From an uncultured Sphingomonadaceae bacterium (lineage in GTDB: Bacteria > Pseudomonadota > Alphaproteobacteria > Sphingomonadales > Sphingomonadaceae), in NCBI GenBank assembly GCA_947504025.1, contig CANNFX010000003.1, positions 186,001-250,000 on the forward strand: 64,000 nucleotides of DNA. The letters run 5' to 3'. Of the stretch, positions 1-8,213 are shown in pieces. A program made the position numbers and the translations under genes. The first letter of the stretch is position 1, and the number at the start of each line of letters is the position of its first letter. The notes under the pieces are model-generated. The model was not told the DNA's origin. It saw only the letters and a program-made list of their open reading frames with translations, and did no database searches.

Positions 1-1206
1 TGCAAAGCTCATCTGAAAGCTGGGCCCCACAAGAGATTCCGGCCATAAAATCAGCACAAACGTAGCTGCGACGGCCACCATGCGCAGCGAAAGCGGCTCA
101 CGGCCCAGAGCCAGTGCTATCAGAACGAGCACCGCGCCAACGCAACTACGAATGGTTGGAACTTCAGCGCCAGTAAGCAACGTATATCCAATTCCCGCGA
201 GTGCAGCCACGCCCGCTGCAACAAGGGGTAGGCGAACCCGCAAAGCCAGCCAAGGCCACAGGGCCAGCAAGGTGATGGCGAGAAAATACGCAGCCGCAAT
301 CACGGCGCTTACGTGCAAACCACTGATCGAGAGTAGATGCGTCAAGCCAGCGTCGCGCATCGCCTCTTCGTCGGTCTCGCTTATCGATCCACGGTCCCCG
401 CTGGCAAAAGCTGCGGCGATCGTGCCTGGAGAGCCGTCAAGATTGCTTCGCACATGGGCGGACAAGAAGCGTTGCAGTGGATCGAGTCCAGCGCCCGGCT
501 TAGTGTTTGTTCGCACCTCAACTTCGCCCAGCACGCTACCAGTAGCTGCCAAGCCGGAGAACCAAGCGGTCCGGGAGAAGTCGTAGCCGCCCGGCAGCAT
601 AGGCGGCGCCGGAGGCATCAACCTTGTCCTAAGGCGGATCGTCGCGCCTTCCCGAATGCCTTCAAGGTCGTTCTTGATCGGTAAATTGACGCGGATTTTT
701 TGCGCCATGCCATTTTCTGGATTTCGCATCGCTAGGATCAATCTGACCCTGTCTCTCGATGGTTGCTCCTCGCGCTCGAGAACTTTGGCATCAAAGCGCT
801 CAACCCGTGGATAATCGATCGGACTGGCTCCTACCATCTCCGAACGGGCCCAGATCAGTGCAGTGCCAGCTGCGATTACCAATCCCATGGCTGTGAGCGC
901 TATGCGGAGCCTCGCTCGCCCGTCTTCGGCACGCCAGATTGCACTGGCCGCAATTGCAACCAGCAAGCCTGCCACAATCACTGCTAGCCACTGCCATGGT
1001 TCGCCAAAAGTGAACCACAAAGCTATCCCGCCAGCAAAGCCAACTGCTAGCCAAGGGCCGCTGTCGAATCCGGCGCGAGACAAGAAGTGCTCGGCATAGT
1101 CCCCGATACTAGACAAGCGGAGTTTGCTGCGCCAAGGCTGCTGCACTGCAGCATCTGCCCGCGTTTCTACTCCCCCTAGGGGCACCTGAACCGGTCCGGA
1201 TGCCAT
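1..1206 (-). CDS. comEC: ComEC/Rec2-family DNA uptake channel protein, N-terminal part (runs off window)
   Basis: The minus strand is open without a stop from an ATG at 1206 to the window edge, giving 402 codons of a longer protein. Family members form the inner-membrane channel that passes single-stranded DNA into the cell during transformation. Visible are two or three N-terminal hydrophobic helices (about residues 50-95), a soluble OB-fold-like part (about 110-210), and the ComEC core with the motif LLSISGLHVSAV preceded by ASGDRGSISETDEEAM. The competence region and any C-terminal metallo-hydrolase domain lie outside the window. The gene diverges from gltX with only 28 bp between the chosen starts. 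The ATG choice is uncertain because no clear ribosome site precedes it. Family call is strong; an actual role in competence is inferred. Confidence 0.85.
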   Translation of the reverse strand, partial: MASGPVQVPLGGVETRADAAVQQPWRSKLRLSSIGDYAEHFLSRAGFDSGPWLAVGFAGGIALWFTFGEPWQWLAVIVAGLLVAIAASAIWRAEDGRARLRIALTAMGLVIAAGTALIWARSEMVGASPIDYPRVERFDAKVLEREEQPSRDRVRLILAMRNPENGMAQKIRVNLPIKNDLEGIREGATIRLRTRLMPPAPPMLPGGYDFSRTAWFSGLAATGSVLGEVEVRTNTKPGAGLDPLQRFLSAHVRSNLDGSPGTIAAAFASGDRGSISETDEEAMRDAGLTHLLSISGLHVSAVIAAAYFLAITLLALWPWLALRVRLPLVAAGVAALAGIGYTLLTGAEVPTIRSCVGAVLVLIALALGREPLSLRMVAVAATFVLILWPESLVGPSFQMSFA

Positions 1207-1234
1207 CAACCTATTGGAAAGTAACACAGACAAC

Positions 1235-2659
1235 ATGGCAAGCGATAACACGCAAATTGTCACCCGCTTTGCTCCGTCACCGACGGGCTTCCTGCATATT
1301 GGCGGCGCACGCACCGCACTATTCAATTGGCTGTTCGCCCGGCATCACGGCGGCAAGGCGCTGCTCCGTATCGAAGATACGGACAAGGCGCGCTCTACCC
1401 AGGAAGCCATCGACGCCATCCTCGATGGCTTGGAATGGCTAGGACTTGAGTATGACGAAGAACCCACATTCCAATCTGCACGCGCCGAACGCCATGCCGA
1501 AGTCGCACATAAGATGCTTGATGCCGGGTATGCCTATCGTTGCTATGCAACGACTGAAGAACTTGCGGAAATGCGTGATGCACAGCGTGCTGCCAAACAG
1601 CCGCTACGTTATGATGGCCGGTGGCGTGATCGCGACTCTGCCCAGGCACCTGAAGGCATGCCCTTCACCGTTCGGTTGAAGGTAACGAAGGATGGATCGA
1701 CTTCAATCAATGATCTCGTCCAGGGCGAAGTGACGGTCCAGAACGAAGAGATTGATGATTATATCATTCTGCGCGCCGACGGTTCGCCCACATATATGCT
1801 TGCCGCAGTTGTCGACGATCATGATATGGGTTGCACCCACATTATCCGGGGCGACGATCACCTCAACAACGCGTTTCGTCAGCTGCCAATCTATCGCGCA
1901 ATGGATCAGATCGAAGGTAGCTGGAGCGACCCGACTTACGCGCATATTCCGCTGATCCACGGTTCCGACGGTGCAAAATTGTCAAAGCGGCACGGCGCAT
2001 TGGGCGTCGATGCCTATCGTGATGAGATGGGAGTGATCCCCGACGCTCTGTTCAACTACTTGCTCCGGCTCGGTTGGGGGTACGGAGACAAGGAAGTTAT
2101 TTCGCGTCAGGAAGCCATTGATTTATTTGACCTGAGCGGCGTCGGCAAGAGCCCTTCCCGCTTCGATATAGCCAAGTTACAAAACCTCAACGGGCTCTAT
2201 ATCCGCGAAATGAACGACGCGAAGCTCGCGGCACTTGTTGGTGCGCGAATTAGTGGCGAATATGACAAAGTACTGCTTGAACAGGCTATGCCTGTACTCA
2301 AGACTCGCGCGAAGGATATTGACGAACTGGTCGAAGGCAGCGCGTTCCTGTTCGAGCAGCGCCCGCTTGCCCTTACGGAAAAGGCGGCCGGACTGCTCGA
2401 TGATGACGCAAAGGGCCGTTTGGAGCAGGTTTCGACACGATTGCTAGCCGAAAAAGACTGGACTTTAGAGGCTCTGGAGGCCAGTCTTAAAGAGCTAGCA
2501 GGGGAACTGGAATTGGGCCTAGGCAAGCTTGCGCAGCCTTTGCGGGCTGCGCTGACCGGGCGAACAACTTCACCCGGAATTTTCGATGTGCTGGTGCTAC
2601 TCGGCAAGGAAGAAAGCCTCGCGCGGATTGACGCGCAAGCAGCACCAGTGGGCAAATAA
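1235..2659 (+). CDS. gltX: glutamate--tRNA ligase
   Basis: Class I aminoacyl-tRNA synthetase that charges tRNA-Glu with glutamate in the cytoplasm. The protein begins MASDNTQIVTRFAPSPTG, the usual family start, with the HIGH-type motif in PTGFLHIGGART and the KMSKS-type motif in GAKLSKRHGALGV at about residue 245. Length (474 residues) is normal. I chose the ATG at 1235; an upstream in-frame TTG at 1214 would add seven residues with no homology value. It lies 25 bp upstream of gltA on the same strand and the two may be cotranscribed. Many alphaproteobacteria carry a second gltX-like gene whose product charges tRNA-Gln for the GatCAB route; which type this is cannot be decided here. Confidence 0.95.
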   Translation: MASDNTQIVTRFAPSPTGFLHIGGARTALFNWLFARHHGGKALLRIEDTDKARSTQEAIDAILDGLEWLGLEYDEEPTFQSARAERHAEVAHKMLDAGYAYRCYATTEELAEMRDAQRAAKQPLRYDGRWRDRDSAQAPEGMPFTVRLKVTKDGSTSINDLVQGEVTVQNEEIDDYIILRADGSPTYMLAAVVDDHDMGCTHIIRGDDHLNNAFRQLPIYRAMDQIEGSWSDPTYAHIPLIHGSDGAKLSKRHGALGVDAYRDEMGVIPDALFNYLLRLGWGYGDKEVISRQEAIDLFDLSGVGKSPSRFDIAKLQNLNGLYIREMNDAKLAALVGARISGEYDKVLLEQAMPVLKTRAKDIDELVEGSAFLFEQRPLALTEKAAGLLDDDAKGRLEQVSTRLLAEKDWTLEALEASLKELAGELELGLGKLAQPLRAALTGRTTSPGIFDVLVLLGKEESLARIDAQAAPVGK

Positions 2660-2684
2660 GACGATACGGTAAGGAGTACGCATT

Positions 2685-3971
2685 TTGGCGGATAAGCAGG
2701 CTACGCTGGCGATGGGCGGCCAGAATTACGAATATCCGGTGCTAAGCGGCAGTGTCGGCCCTGATGTGGTCGATATTCGTAAAATGTATGCGCAAACTGG
2801 CGCATTCACCTTCGATCCGGGCTTCACCTCAACTGCCAGCTGTGAAAGCGCACTGACCTATATCGACGGCAAGGAAGGCGTTCTCCTTCACCGCGGCTAT
2901 CCTATCGGCCAGCTGGCCGAGCAGTCGAGCTTCATGGAAGTGTCGCATCTGTTGCTCAATGGCGAACTGCCTAGCGCAAAAGAGCTCGACGATTTTACAT
3001 ATACCATCACGCGGCACACAATGCTGCATGACCAGCTCCGCCAGTTCTATCAGGGTTTTCGCCGCGATGCGCACCCTATGGCGATCATGTGCGGTGTCGT
3101 CGGCGCACTTTCAGCATTTTACCATGACAGCACCGATATTTCAGATCCTGACCACCGCGAAATTTCATCGCATCGGCTGATTGCCAAAATGCCGACAATC
3201 GCTGCCAATGCCTATAAGTATTCGGTCGGCCAACCATTCGTCCATCCAGATAACTCGCTCAGCTATACTGGAAACTTCCTTCGCATGACCTTTGGTGTTC
3301 CGGCAGAGGAATATGAAGTCATTCCAGCAGTAGAGAAGGCCATGGACCGGATTTTCATCCTCCATGCCGACCACGAACAAAACGCTTCGACCTCGACGGT
3401 GCGCCTCGCTGGTTCATCAGGGGCCAACCCGTTTGCTTGCGTTGCAGCTGGCATCGCCTGTCTTTGGGGCCCAGCTCATGGCGGCGCAAATGAAGCAGCG
3501 CTCAATATGCTGCGTGAAATTGGTACGCCAGATCGCATCCCGCACTATATCGAGCGCGCGAAGGATAAGAATGATCCGTTCCGCCTGATGGGCTTTGGAC
3601 ACCGCGTTTATAAAAATTACGATCCACGCGCCACCGTGATGCAGAAGACAGTTCGCGAAGTTTTCGAAGCTCTCAAAGTAGATGATCCGGTTTTTGAAAC
3701 TGCCATCCGGCTTGAAGAAATGGCTTTGAACGATCCATACTTTATCGAGAAGAAGCTGTTCCCGAATGTCGATTTCTATTCTGGCGTGATCCTCTCGGCG
3801 ATCGGTTTTCCGACTACCATGTTCACAGCATTGTTCGCCCTTGCTCGTACGGTTGGCTGGGTCGCGCAATGGAACGAAATGATCTCAGACCCTGGCCAGA
3901 AAATTGGACGTCCGCGTCAGCTATACACTGGCCCAACACAGCGTGATTACGTTCCGGTCGACAAGCGCTAA
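2685..3971 (+). CDS. gltA: type II citrate synthase
   Basis: Condenses acetyl-CoA with oxaloacetate to citrate, the entry step of the TCA cycle. The 428-residue length and the segments [17 protein letters not shown], the catalytic-region [13 protein letters not shown] and [14 protein letters not shown] match the Gram-negative hexameric (type II) enzyme, with histidines in the expected positions. Translation is taken to start at a TTG because AAGGAG (2671-2676 region) sits at good spacing and the resulting MADKQATL start resembles relatives; the next ATG at 2712 would remove nine residues. It follows gltX by 25 bp. No terminator is evident before the next gene. Confidence 0.95.
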   Translation: MADKQATLAMGGQNYEYPVLSGSVGPDVVDIRKMYAQTGAFTFDPGFTSTASCESALTYIDGKEGVLLHRGYPIGQLAEQSSFMEVSHLLLNGELPSAKELDDFTYTITRHTMLHDQLRQFYQGFRRDAHPMAIMCGVVGALSAFYHDSTDISDPDHREISSHRLIAKMPTIAANAYKYSVGQPFVHPDNSLSYTGNFLRMTFGVPAEEYEVIPAVEKAMDRIFILHADHEQNASTSTVRLAGSSGANPFACVAAGIACLWGPAHGGANEAALNMLREIGTPDRIPHYIERAKDKNDPFRLMGFGHRVYKNYDPRATVMQKTVREVFEALKVDDPVFETAIRLEEMALNDPYFIEKKLFPNVDFYSGVILSAIGFPTTMFTALFALARTVGWVAQWNEMISDPGQKIGRPRQLYTGPTQRDYVPVDKR

Positions 3972-4007
3972 ACCCACTTAGCAGCCCGATTAACAGAACA
4001 GCGTCTT

Positions 4008-4202
4008 ATGCTTCGATACATCTTGCAGATATTCGGAGTAGCGCTGACCCTGTCGGGCGGGCTTTGGGTGCTTCAGGGCCTCGGCTTTGTCCGATGGCCA
4101 TCTGAAAGCTTTATGATCGACCAAAGCCGTTGGGCCATTTATGGCCTGATCGCGCTTCTCGTTGGCTTAAGCCTGTTATGGACGTCACGTAGCAGGCCCT
4201 AG
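4008..4202 (+). CDS. small membrane protein, 64 residues
   Basis: Unrecognised family. Two hydrophobic helices are visible (about residues 3-25 and 41-58), separated by a short polar stretch with two tryptophans, and the C-terminus is basic (TSRSRP). It starts with ATG 36 bp after gltA on the same strand and ends 2 bp before the convergent kinase-like gene, so it fills the gap exactly. Composition and placement support a real gene; function is unknown. Confidence 0.65.
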   Translation: MLRYILQIFGVALTLSGGLWVLQGLGFVRWPSESFMIDQSRWAIYGLIALLVGLSLLWTSRSRP

Positions 4203-4204
4203 CA

Positions 4205-5572
4205 TTACGCAGCACCAGGAAGTGACAGCGTAAAGCGCGCGCCCTTCCCTGGCTCGCTCTCTACTACCAGATCACCGTTCATGGCACGCGCAAGCTTGCG
4301 TGAAATGTATAATCCAAGGCCGGAACCACCATCGCCACCACGCCCTAGTCGTTCAAATTTCTTGAAAACACGAGCTTGCTGGTCTTGTGACAAGCCCTGC
4401 CCCTGATCAGCGACGGTGATTGTCGCAGTGTCCCCAACCTCTTCCAAGCGAAGCCATATCTGCGACCCCTTGGGCGAATAGTTAATCGCATTCCCAACAA
4501 GGTTGAGGAGCACCTGCAGCACACGGCGAAACTCGCCAGTCGCCGCGAGTAACTCGCTTTCCTGTGGAGCAACGAGAGTAATTTCTTTTTCCTTGGCACG
4601 AACCCCCAAGATACCAGCTGCACGGCGCGCTACATCGCCAAGATCAATCTTATCCGGAGCTGTAGAGAAGGTTTCAGCCTCAACGACCTCCAGATCGGAT
4701 AGATCATCGACCAAAGCCAGGAGATGCTCGCCGGCGGCGGCAATATCGGCAGCGTAATTGCTATATTCTTCGGCCAAAGGTCCGGCGAGCTTACTCCGGA
4801 TTGTTTCAGCATTTGCGATGATCCGAGCTATTGGTTGACGCAATACAGGCGCAACTTCGCGACCTATCGCTACGGCCGGTCCTCTAGGCGCCGCTGTCAC
4901 TACAGGGGGGGCTGCAGACAATTCTTCAGCGGTCAAATAGAGTTCGAAACCATCATTCCCCGGCTTTGAATTGCCGAGTGGAACCAGCGTAACACGCCAA
5001 TTGCGCGGTGAACCAGTAAAGCGAACAATTGCGCCATCAAGCAAACGCCAATGCAATGGCTGCTCGTGCGAATTGCCGACAATTTCGACAAAATCGGTCC
5101 AGGCTTTACCCACATTCGCGGAATAGGTTTGGACGAGCAGCTGTCCATCGGTGGTCCGACCATCTGCCGTTATGATATGCTGATTTGCATCCAGGCGGGC
5201 CGTTATTTCTGCCGCTTGGCGCACGATTGCGATATTTCGCTCTGATTCCACCTGCTCGCTCACGTCGACGAGCGGGGCCGATTGCCATCCTGCCAAATGC
5301 AAGCTGCACCCTGTATCTTTGCCGCTATTCGGAATTACATCGACCCATGCTGAGATACGTTCATCGCCATCGACAGCACGAACGGTGCTTGCCAACTTAA
5401 GCTGGCGACGGCGGGCCTTTGCCACGAGTTCGCGAAGTTCCGGAATGGCAATTGGCCCAGGAATTTCACCTCCACAGCGTAACTGTAGGCCGGCAAGCGG
5501 CTCTTCAGCACTCACAAGGTTGTCGTCCTTGTCAGTTCGAGCAACTGAGTTGATGGAAGTAGCTTCTACCAC
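4205..5572 (-). CDS. histidine-kinase-like protein lacking the phospho-accepting His
   Basis: The 455-residue protein has a C-terminal ATPase domain with N-box LVGNAINYS (about 358-366), G1 box DQGQG (about 389) and G2 box GSGLGL (about 417), so ATP binding looks intact. A two-helix HisKA-like segment precedes it, but the H-box reads APVLRQPI (241-248) where kinases have SHELRTPL, so residue 242 is Pro instead of His. The N-terminal 230 residues resemble divergent PAS-type folds; no membrane helix is seen. The start codon is GTG, 3 bp after the stop of the upstream helical-protein gene, so the two form an operon. It may work like a pseudokinase (DivL of Caulobacter has Tyr in this place), or bind ATP and a partner. 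The role is inferred. Confidence 0.85.
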   Translation of the reverse strand: MVEATSINSVARTDKDDNLVSAEEPLAGLQLRCGGEIPGPIAIPELRELVAKARRRQLKLASTVRAVDGDERISAWVDVIPNSGKDTGCSLHLAGWQSAPLVDVSEQVESERNIAIVRQAAEITARLDANQHIITADGRTTDGQLLVQTYSANVGKAWTDFVEIVGNSHEQPLHWRLLDGAIVRFTGSPRNWRVTLVPLGNSKPGNDGFELYLTAEELSAAPPVVTAAPRGPAVAIGREVAPVLRQPIARIIANAETIRSKLAGPLAEEYSNYAADIAAAGEHLLALVDDLSDLEVVEAETFSTAPDKIDLGDVARRAAGILGVRAKEKEITLVAPQESELLAATGEFRRVLQVLLNLVGNAINYSPKGSQIWLRLEEVGDTATITVADQGQGLSQDQQARVFKKFERLGRGGDGGSGLGLYISRKLARAMNGDLVVESEPGKGARFTLSLPGAA

Positions 5573-5575
5573 GAC

Positions 5576-6538
5576 TTAACCCAACAATCCCGAAGCGCTC
5601 GATGCCAGCATTGCGGCAGCCCGGTCACTACGGAGTGTTTCAAAACCTTCTGGTAAAACAATCTCCGGGTGGATCAGGGCAAATTGCTCTTCGATTGCCT
5701 CGGGTTTGAGACCTGCGGTCCGCATAGCGAGCGCCAAGCGCGCCAGCTGGCGATCATTTGTAGAAATTACCGTCAGTTCACGCTGCTGGTTGGATGCGAC
5801 AGCCAATGCTGTGAGAAATACGGACGTGCCTGCGTGGCTGACCGACAGCGCGGCCATCGCGCCATTACCCATTGCAGCGATTAGACGTGACAGCAGACCA
5901 AGCCTGCTCTTTCCTTCATCAAAATCCTCACGCAGCCGGTTTTCAGCCTTCTTGCTAGTCTCTTCCGCATCTTCGCCAGCATGAGTTGCAAGTATCAAAA
6001 CGGCAGCGTGAAATAGGTCTCCAGGAAGTTCACAAAGCGGAAGCTCCATACGCCTTTGATGCTGCATAAAACGAGCCTGTGCCGTTAGATATGACATCGC
6101 ATTAGCTGCGGTTGCTGCATCCGGCGAGGCAATCAATGCCTGTACTAATGGGGAAAGCACCGGATCGATCGAATTTCGCTCCTGTAAACGCTCGGCCAAA
6201 TGCCATTCGATAGCCAGGGCATGGCAATGAGTTAGGAATGCGGGGTTAGCAGTCAGGCTTTCGGCCAATTCAGGTGCATGAACCTTTACCAGTTCGTCCG
6301 GCTCTTCAGTTTCAGCCGCATCTGCTTGTGCTGCTATCAGTTGCCGGGCGCAGCTGGAAATCATACCGCGGATACGAGCAACAATATCATCGCTGAATAG
6401 CGAGTGGTCATCATTCGCAAGCAAATGACCAAGAATTGGACCTATCGTACCCAGCACAACATCGCCCAAAGCGAGTTCCTTCTCCAGGATCGCTTCAACC
6501 GGCTGCTCGGTAGTTTGTGTCATGCGCGCATCAATCAT
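5576..6538 (-). CDS. conserved-looking helical protein of unknown function, 320 residues
   Basis: I do not recognise the family. The protein is soluble, rich in Ala, Leu and Glu, predicted mostly alpha-helical, with an acidic N-terminal third and no signal peptide or obvious catalytic motif. The stretch LTAQARFMQHQRRMELPL around residue 165 is the most distinctive part. Translation may start at 6538 or at Met6 (6523). It lies directly upstream of the His-less kinase gene with 3 bp between, so the two products probably act together. A helical-repeat (HEAT-like or DUF2336-like) scaffold is possible but unproven. Confidence 0.7.
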   Translation of the reverse strand: MIDARMTQTTEQPVEAILEKELALGDVVLGTIGPILGHLLANDDHSLFSDDIVARIRGMISSCARQLIAAQADAAETEEPDELVKVHAPELAESLTANPAFLTHCHALAIEWHLAERLQERNSIDPVLSPLVQALIASPDAATAANAMSYLTAQARFMQHQRRMELPLCELPGDLFHAAVLILATHAGEDAEETSKKAENRLREDFDEGKSRLGLLSRLIAAMGNGAMAALSVSHAGTSVFLTALAVASNQQRELTVISTNDRQLARLALAMRTAGLKPEAIEEQFALIHPEIVLPEGFETLRSDRAAAMLASSASGLLG

Positions 6539-6561
6539 CGCACCCGCATAGCCACCTATGG

Positions 6562-6576
6562 TTAAACCCGCGTTAG
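6562..6576. promoter_or_regulatory. possible CtrA-like site, one mismatch
   Basis: The short gap upstream of the 5576-6538 gene contains TTAA-N7-TTAG. The CtrA consensus of alphaproteobacteria is TTAA-N7-TTAA, so this is one base off. Placement before the operon of the helical protein and the kinase-like protein fits a promoter site, but such a short motif occurs by chance and nothing else supports it. Confidence 0.25.
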
Positions 6577-6579
6577 CCG

Positions 6580-7767
6580 CTAGGCTCGATTATGCATGAA
6601 TAATGCACCAAGCATCATAAGAGCCAGCACCTGCATAGCTCCAGTTGTTAAACCAAATAGCGATGCCGCAATAATTAACGTTGTTAAAACAATGCGATCA
6701 GCAAGGATAATAAGAAAGCCACTCATGCCCTCGTTCTTGGCTAACCGGGCCAGCCCTAGCAATATGATTGCCGCAAATAATGTCGAAAGGCGCATGTCTG
6801 CCGGCACCAACAGTGTCGAGGCTATGACGATAACGCCATCAATGGCTATGGTTGCGCCTGCCATGATAGCCTTTCGGACCCTGGCAGGACCAGAATCATC
6901 GTCGGATTCAAGTAATGCGATGCTTGCAGTAAGACTGGCCGCGGCGCCGCTGATCACAGCCCCGGCCAAACCATAAATCGGATTAAGGAACCAGCTGGCC
7001 GCTGCGGAAATGCTCGCCAGCCCTAGCGACGCCATTGCTATCTTCATTGACCCTATTCCGCGCGCCAACCAGTCTCCGCCCCAACGCAGGCCGATTCGAT
7101 CGGTAATCGCCCTGGTTGGGGCAGTAAATCCTGCCGGATCAACGCGGTTGCGCAACCAAACTGCCTCTACCTCACCTGCATGCTCATCACTTCCGGCCAA
7201 TGCCAAGCGTTTATCGGTCACAAGCGATGTTTCCACCGGTGTGACTTTCACCTGTGATTGCAGAGCAATGCGTAAGAGGGTTGCTATGGGATCACTGTCT
7301 GGTGGCAAATCTGCAAGCTGATCGACCAAATGGCCTGGTACGAGCATCATCCCTGCCCATCCCCATTCACGATCTATCCGCTCAAATCCTGCTTCGAGCG
7401 CTACATCTACTGGTAGGGCGGCTATGAAACGACCGTTGGATGCCAAGTTTTCAGCTATATCGGGCTCGACGAACAGGCCATCTGCAAGCGCTAGGACATC
7501 ATTCGTTGCAGATATGAGTCCAGCGAGATCACTTACCCGCCGCACTATATGGAATTTTGCGTCAGCGCGTTCGGTGATGTGTTGAAGCGAAACCACTTCA
7601 GGCGACATGGTGTCGGCAATACAAGCAATACGCTCACACCCCATTGATAAGGCAAGATGAATTTGCCTCTCCGCAACACTTCTGCCTGCGATATACGCAA
7701 AGGCACAGCGATCATCGCTGTCGCCATCCGTTACCGTTTGAATTGTCGAAATCAATGCAACGCGCAA
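6580..7767 (-). CDS. nucleotidyltransferase-like domain fused to a membrane domain
   Basis: The N-terminal half (to about residue 215) is soluble and its pattern of alternating hydrophobic strands resembles NTP-transferase (MobA/IspD-like) folds, but the usual nucleotide-binding GxG signature near the N-terminus is not seen. The C-terminal half (about 235-395) holds five or six hydrophobic helices. The layout recalls proteins that join a sugar-nucleotidyltransferase to a CDP-alcohol phosphatidyltransferase, yet the DG(x)2AR signature of the latter is absent, so the reaction cannot be named. I favour the TTG at 7767 because GGGAG lies 8 bases before it; the frame is open to a TTG at 7821. It follows the HPt-like gene on the same strand and probably shares its transcript. 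Confidence 0.7.
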   Translation of the reverse strand: MRVALISTIQTVTDGDSDDRCAFAYIAGRSVAERQIHLALSMGCERIACIADTMSPEVVSLQHITERADAKFHIVRRVSDLAGLISATNDVLALADGLFVEPDIAENLASNGRFIAALPVDVALEAGFERIDREWGWAGMMLVPGHLVDQLADLPPDSDPIATLLRIALQSQVKVTPVETSLVTDKRLALAGSDEHAGEVEAVWLRNRVDPAGFTAPTRAITDRIGLRWGGDWLARGIGSMKIAMASLGLASISAAASWFLNPIYGLAGAVISGAAASLTASIALLESDDDSGPARVRKAIMAGATIAIDGVIVIASTLLVPADMRLSTLFAAIILLGLARLAKNEGMSGFLIILADRIVLTTLIIAASLFGLTTGAMQVLALMMLGALFMHNRA

Positions 7768-7836
7768 TGCGTATACTCCCACTATCCCAGTGGGTTTACG
7801 TGTTAGGCAGCCTGCTGCCAAGCAGCGGACGTTTGA

Positions 7837-8145
7837 TTAATCTGTTAAAGCAGAGAATTCTTTTTGGAAAACTTCTAGCCTGCGAACAATAGTCGGTTCG
7901 CCAGGAGCAGCCTCAAGTGCCTCGTCAGCCAGAATTACCAATTCCTCGGCATGGAAGCTAGCTGCCAGGCCCTTTAACCGCATTGCAGCGACATTCCAGT
8001 TCCCGTCACAGCGCGATCGCTTCAGTAGATCAATCTGTTTGTCGAGGCTTTCCGCAAATGCTTTACGCAGTTCGGCAAACAGTGCCGGATCATCACCGGC
8101 GGCTGCTGCCAAAGTCGCATCGAGGGCTCCGCTTTCATATGCCAT
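7837..8145 (-). CDS. HPt-like protein lacking the phosphotransfer His
   Basis: A 102-residue helical protein whose central segment NVAAMRLKGLAASF aligns with the HPt motif AHxLKGSA. The position normally held by the phosphorylated His is Met55. The only nearby His (65) lies one helix turn too far on. Length and helix pattern fit a four-helix HPt bundle. It is the first gene of the minus-strand run 8145 to 4205 and diverges from the large coiled-coil gene at 8214. Function is unknown; a degenerate HPt could still bind a kinase or receiver domain. The family call rests on pattern only. Confidence 0.7.
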   Translation of the reverse strand: MAYESGALDATLAAAAGDDPALFAELRKAFAESLDKQIDLLKRSRCDGNWNVAAMRLKGLAASFHAEELVILADEALEAAPGEPTIVRRLEVFQKEFSALTD

Positions 8146-8168
8146 GCACCGGCGCTAGGCGCATTAGG

Positions 8169-8183
8169 TTAAGACGGGGTTTA
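8169..8183. promoter_or_regulatory. possible CtrA-like site, one mismatch
   Basis: In the 68-bp divergent gap between the HPt-like gene and the coiled-coil gene, TTAA-N7-TTTA lies about 30 bp upstream of the latter's ATG. It differs by one base from the CtrA consensus TTAA-N7-TTAA. This is the second near-match in the same gene cluster. It could serve either direction. Low confidence on sequence alone. Confidence 0.25.
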
Positions 8184-8213
8184 TTGATCTGAAGTCCGTG
8201 GTATGTTGACGTC

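Noticed and set aside
1..1100. Plus-strand frames at 80-586 and 337-684
   Set aside because: They lie opposite the continuous comEC frame and are Arg/Ser/Ala rich shadows.
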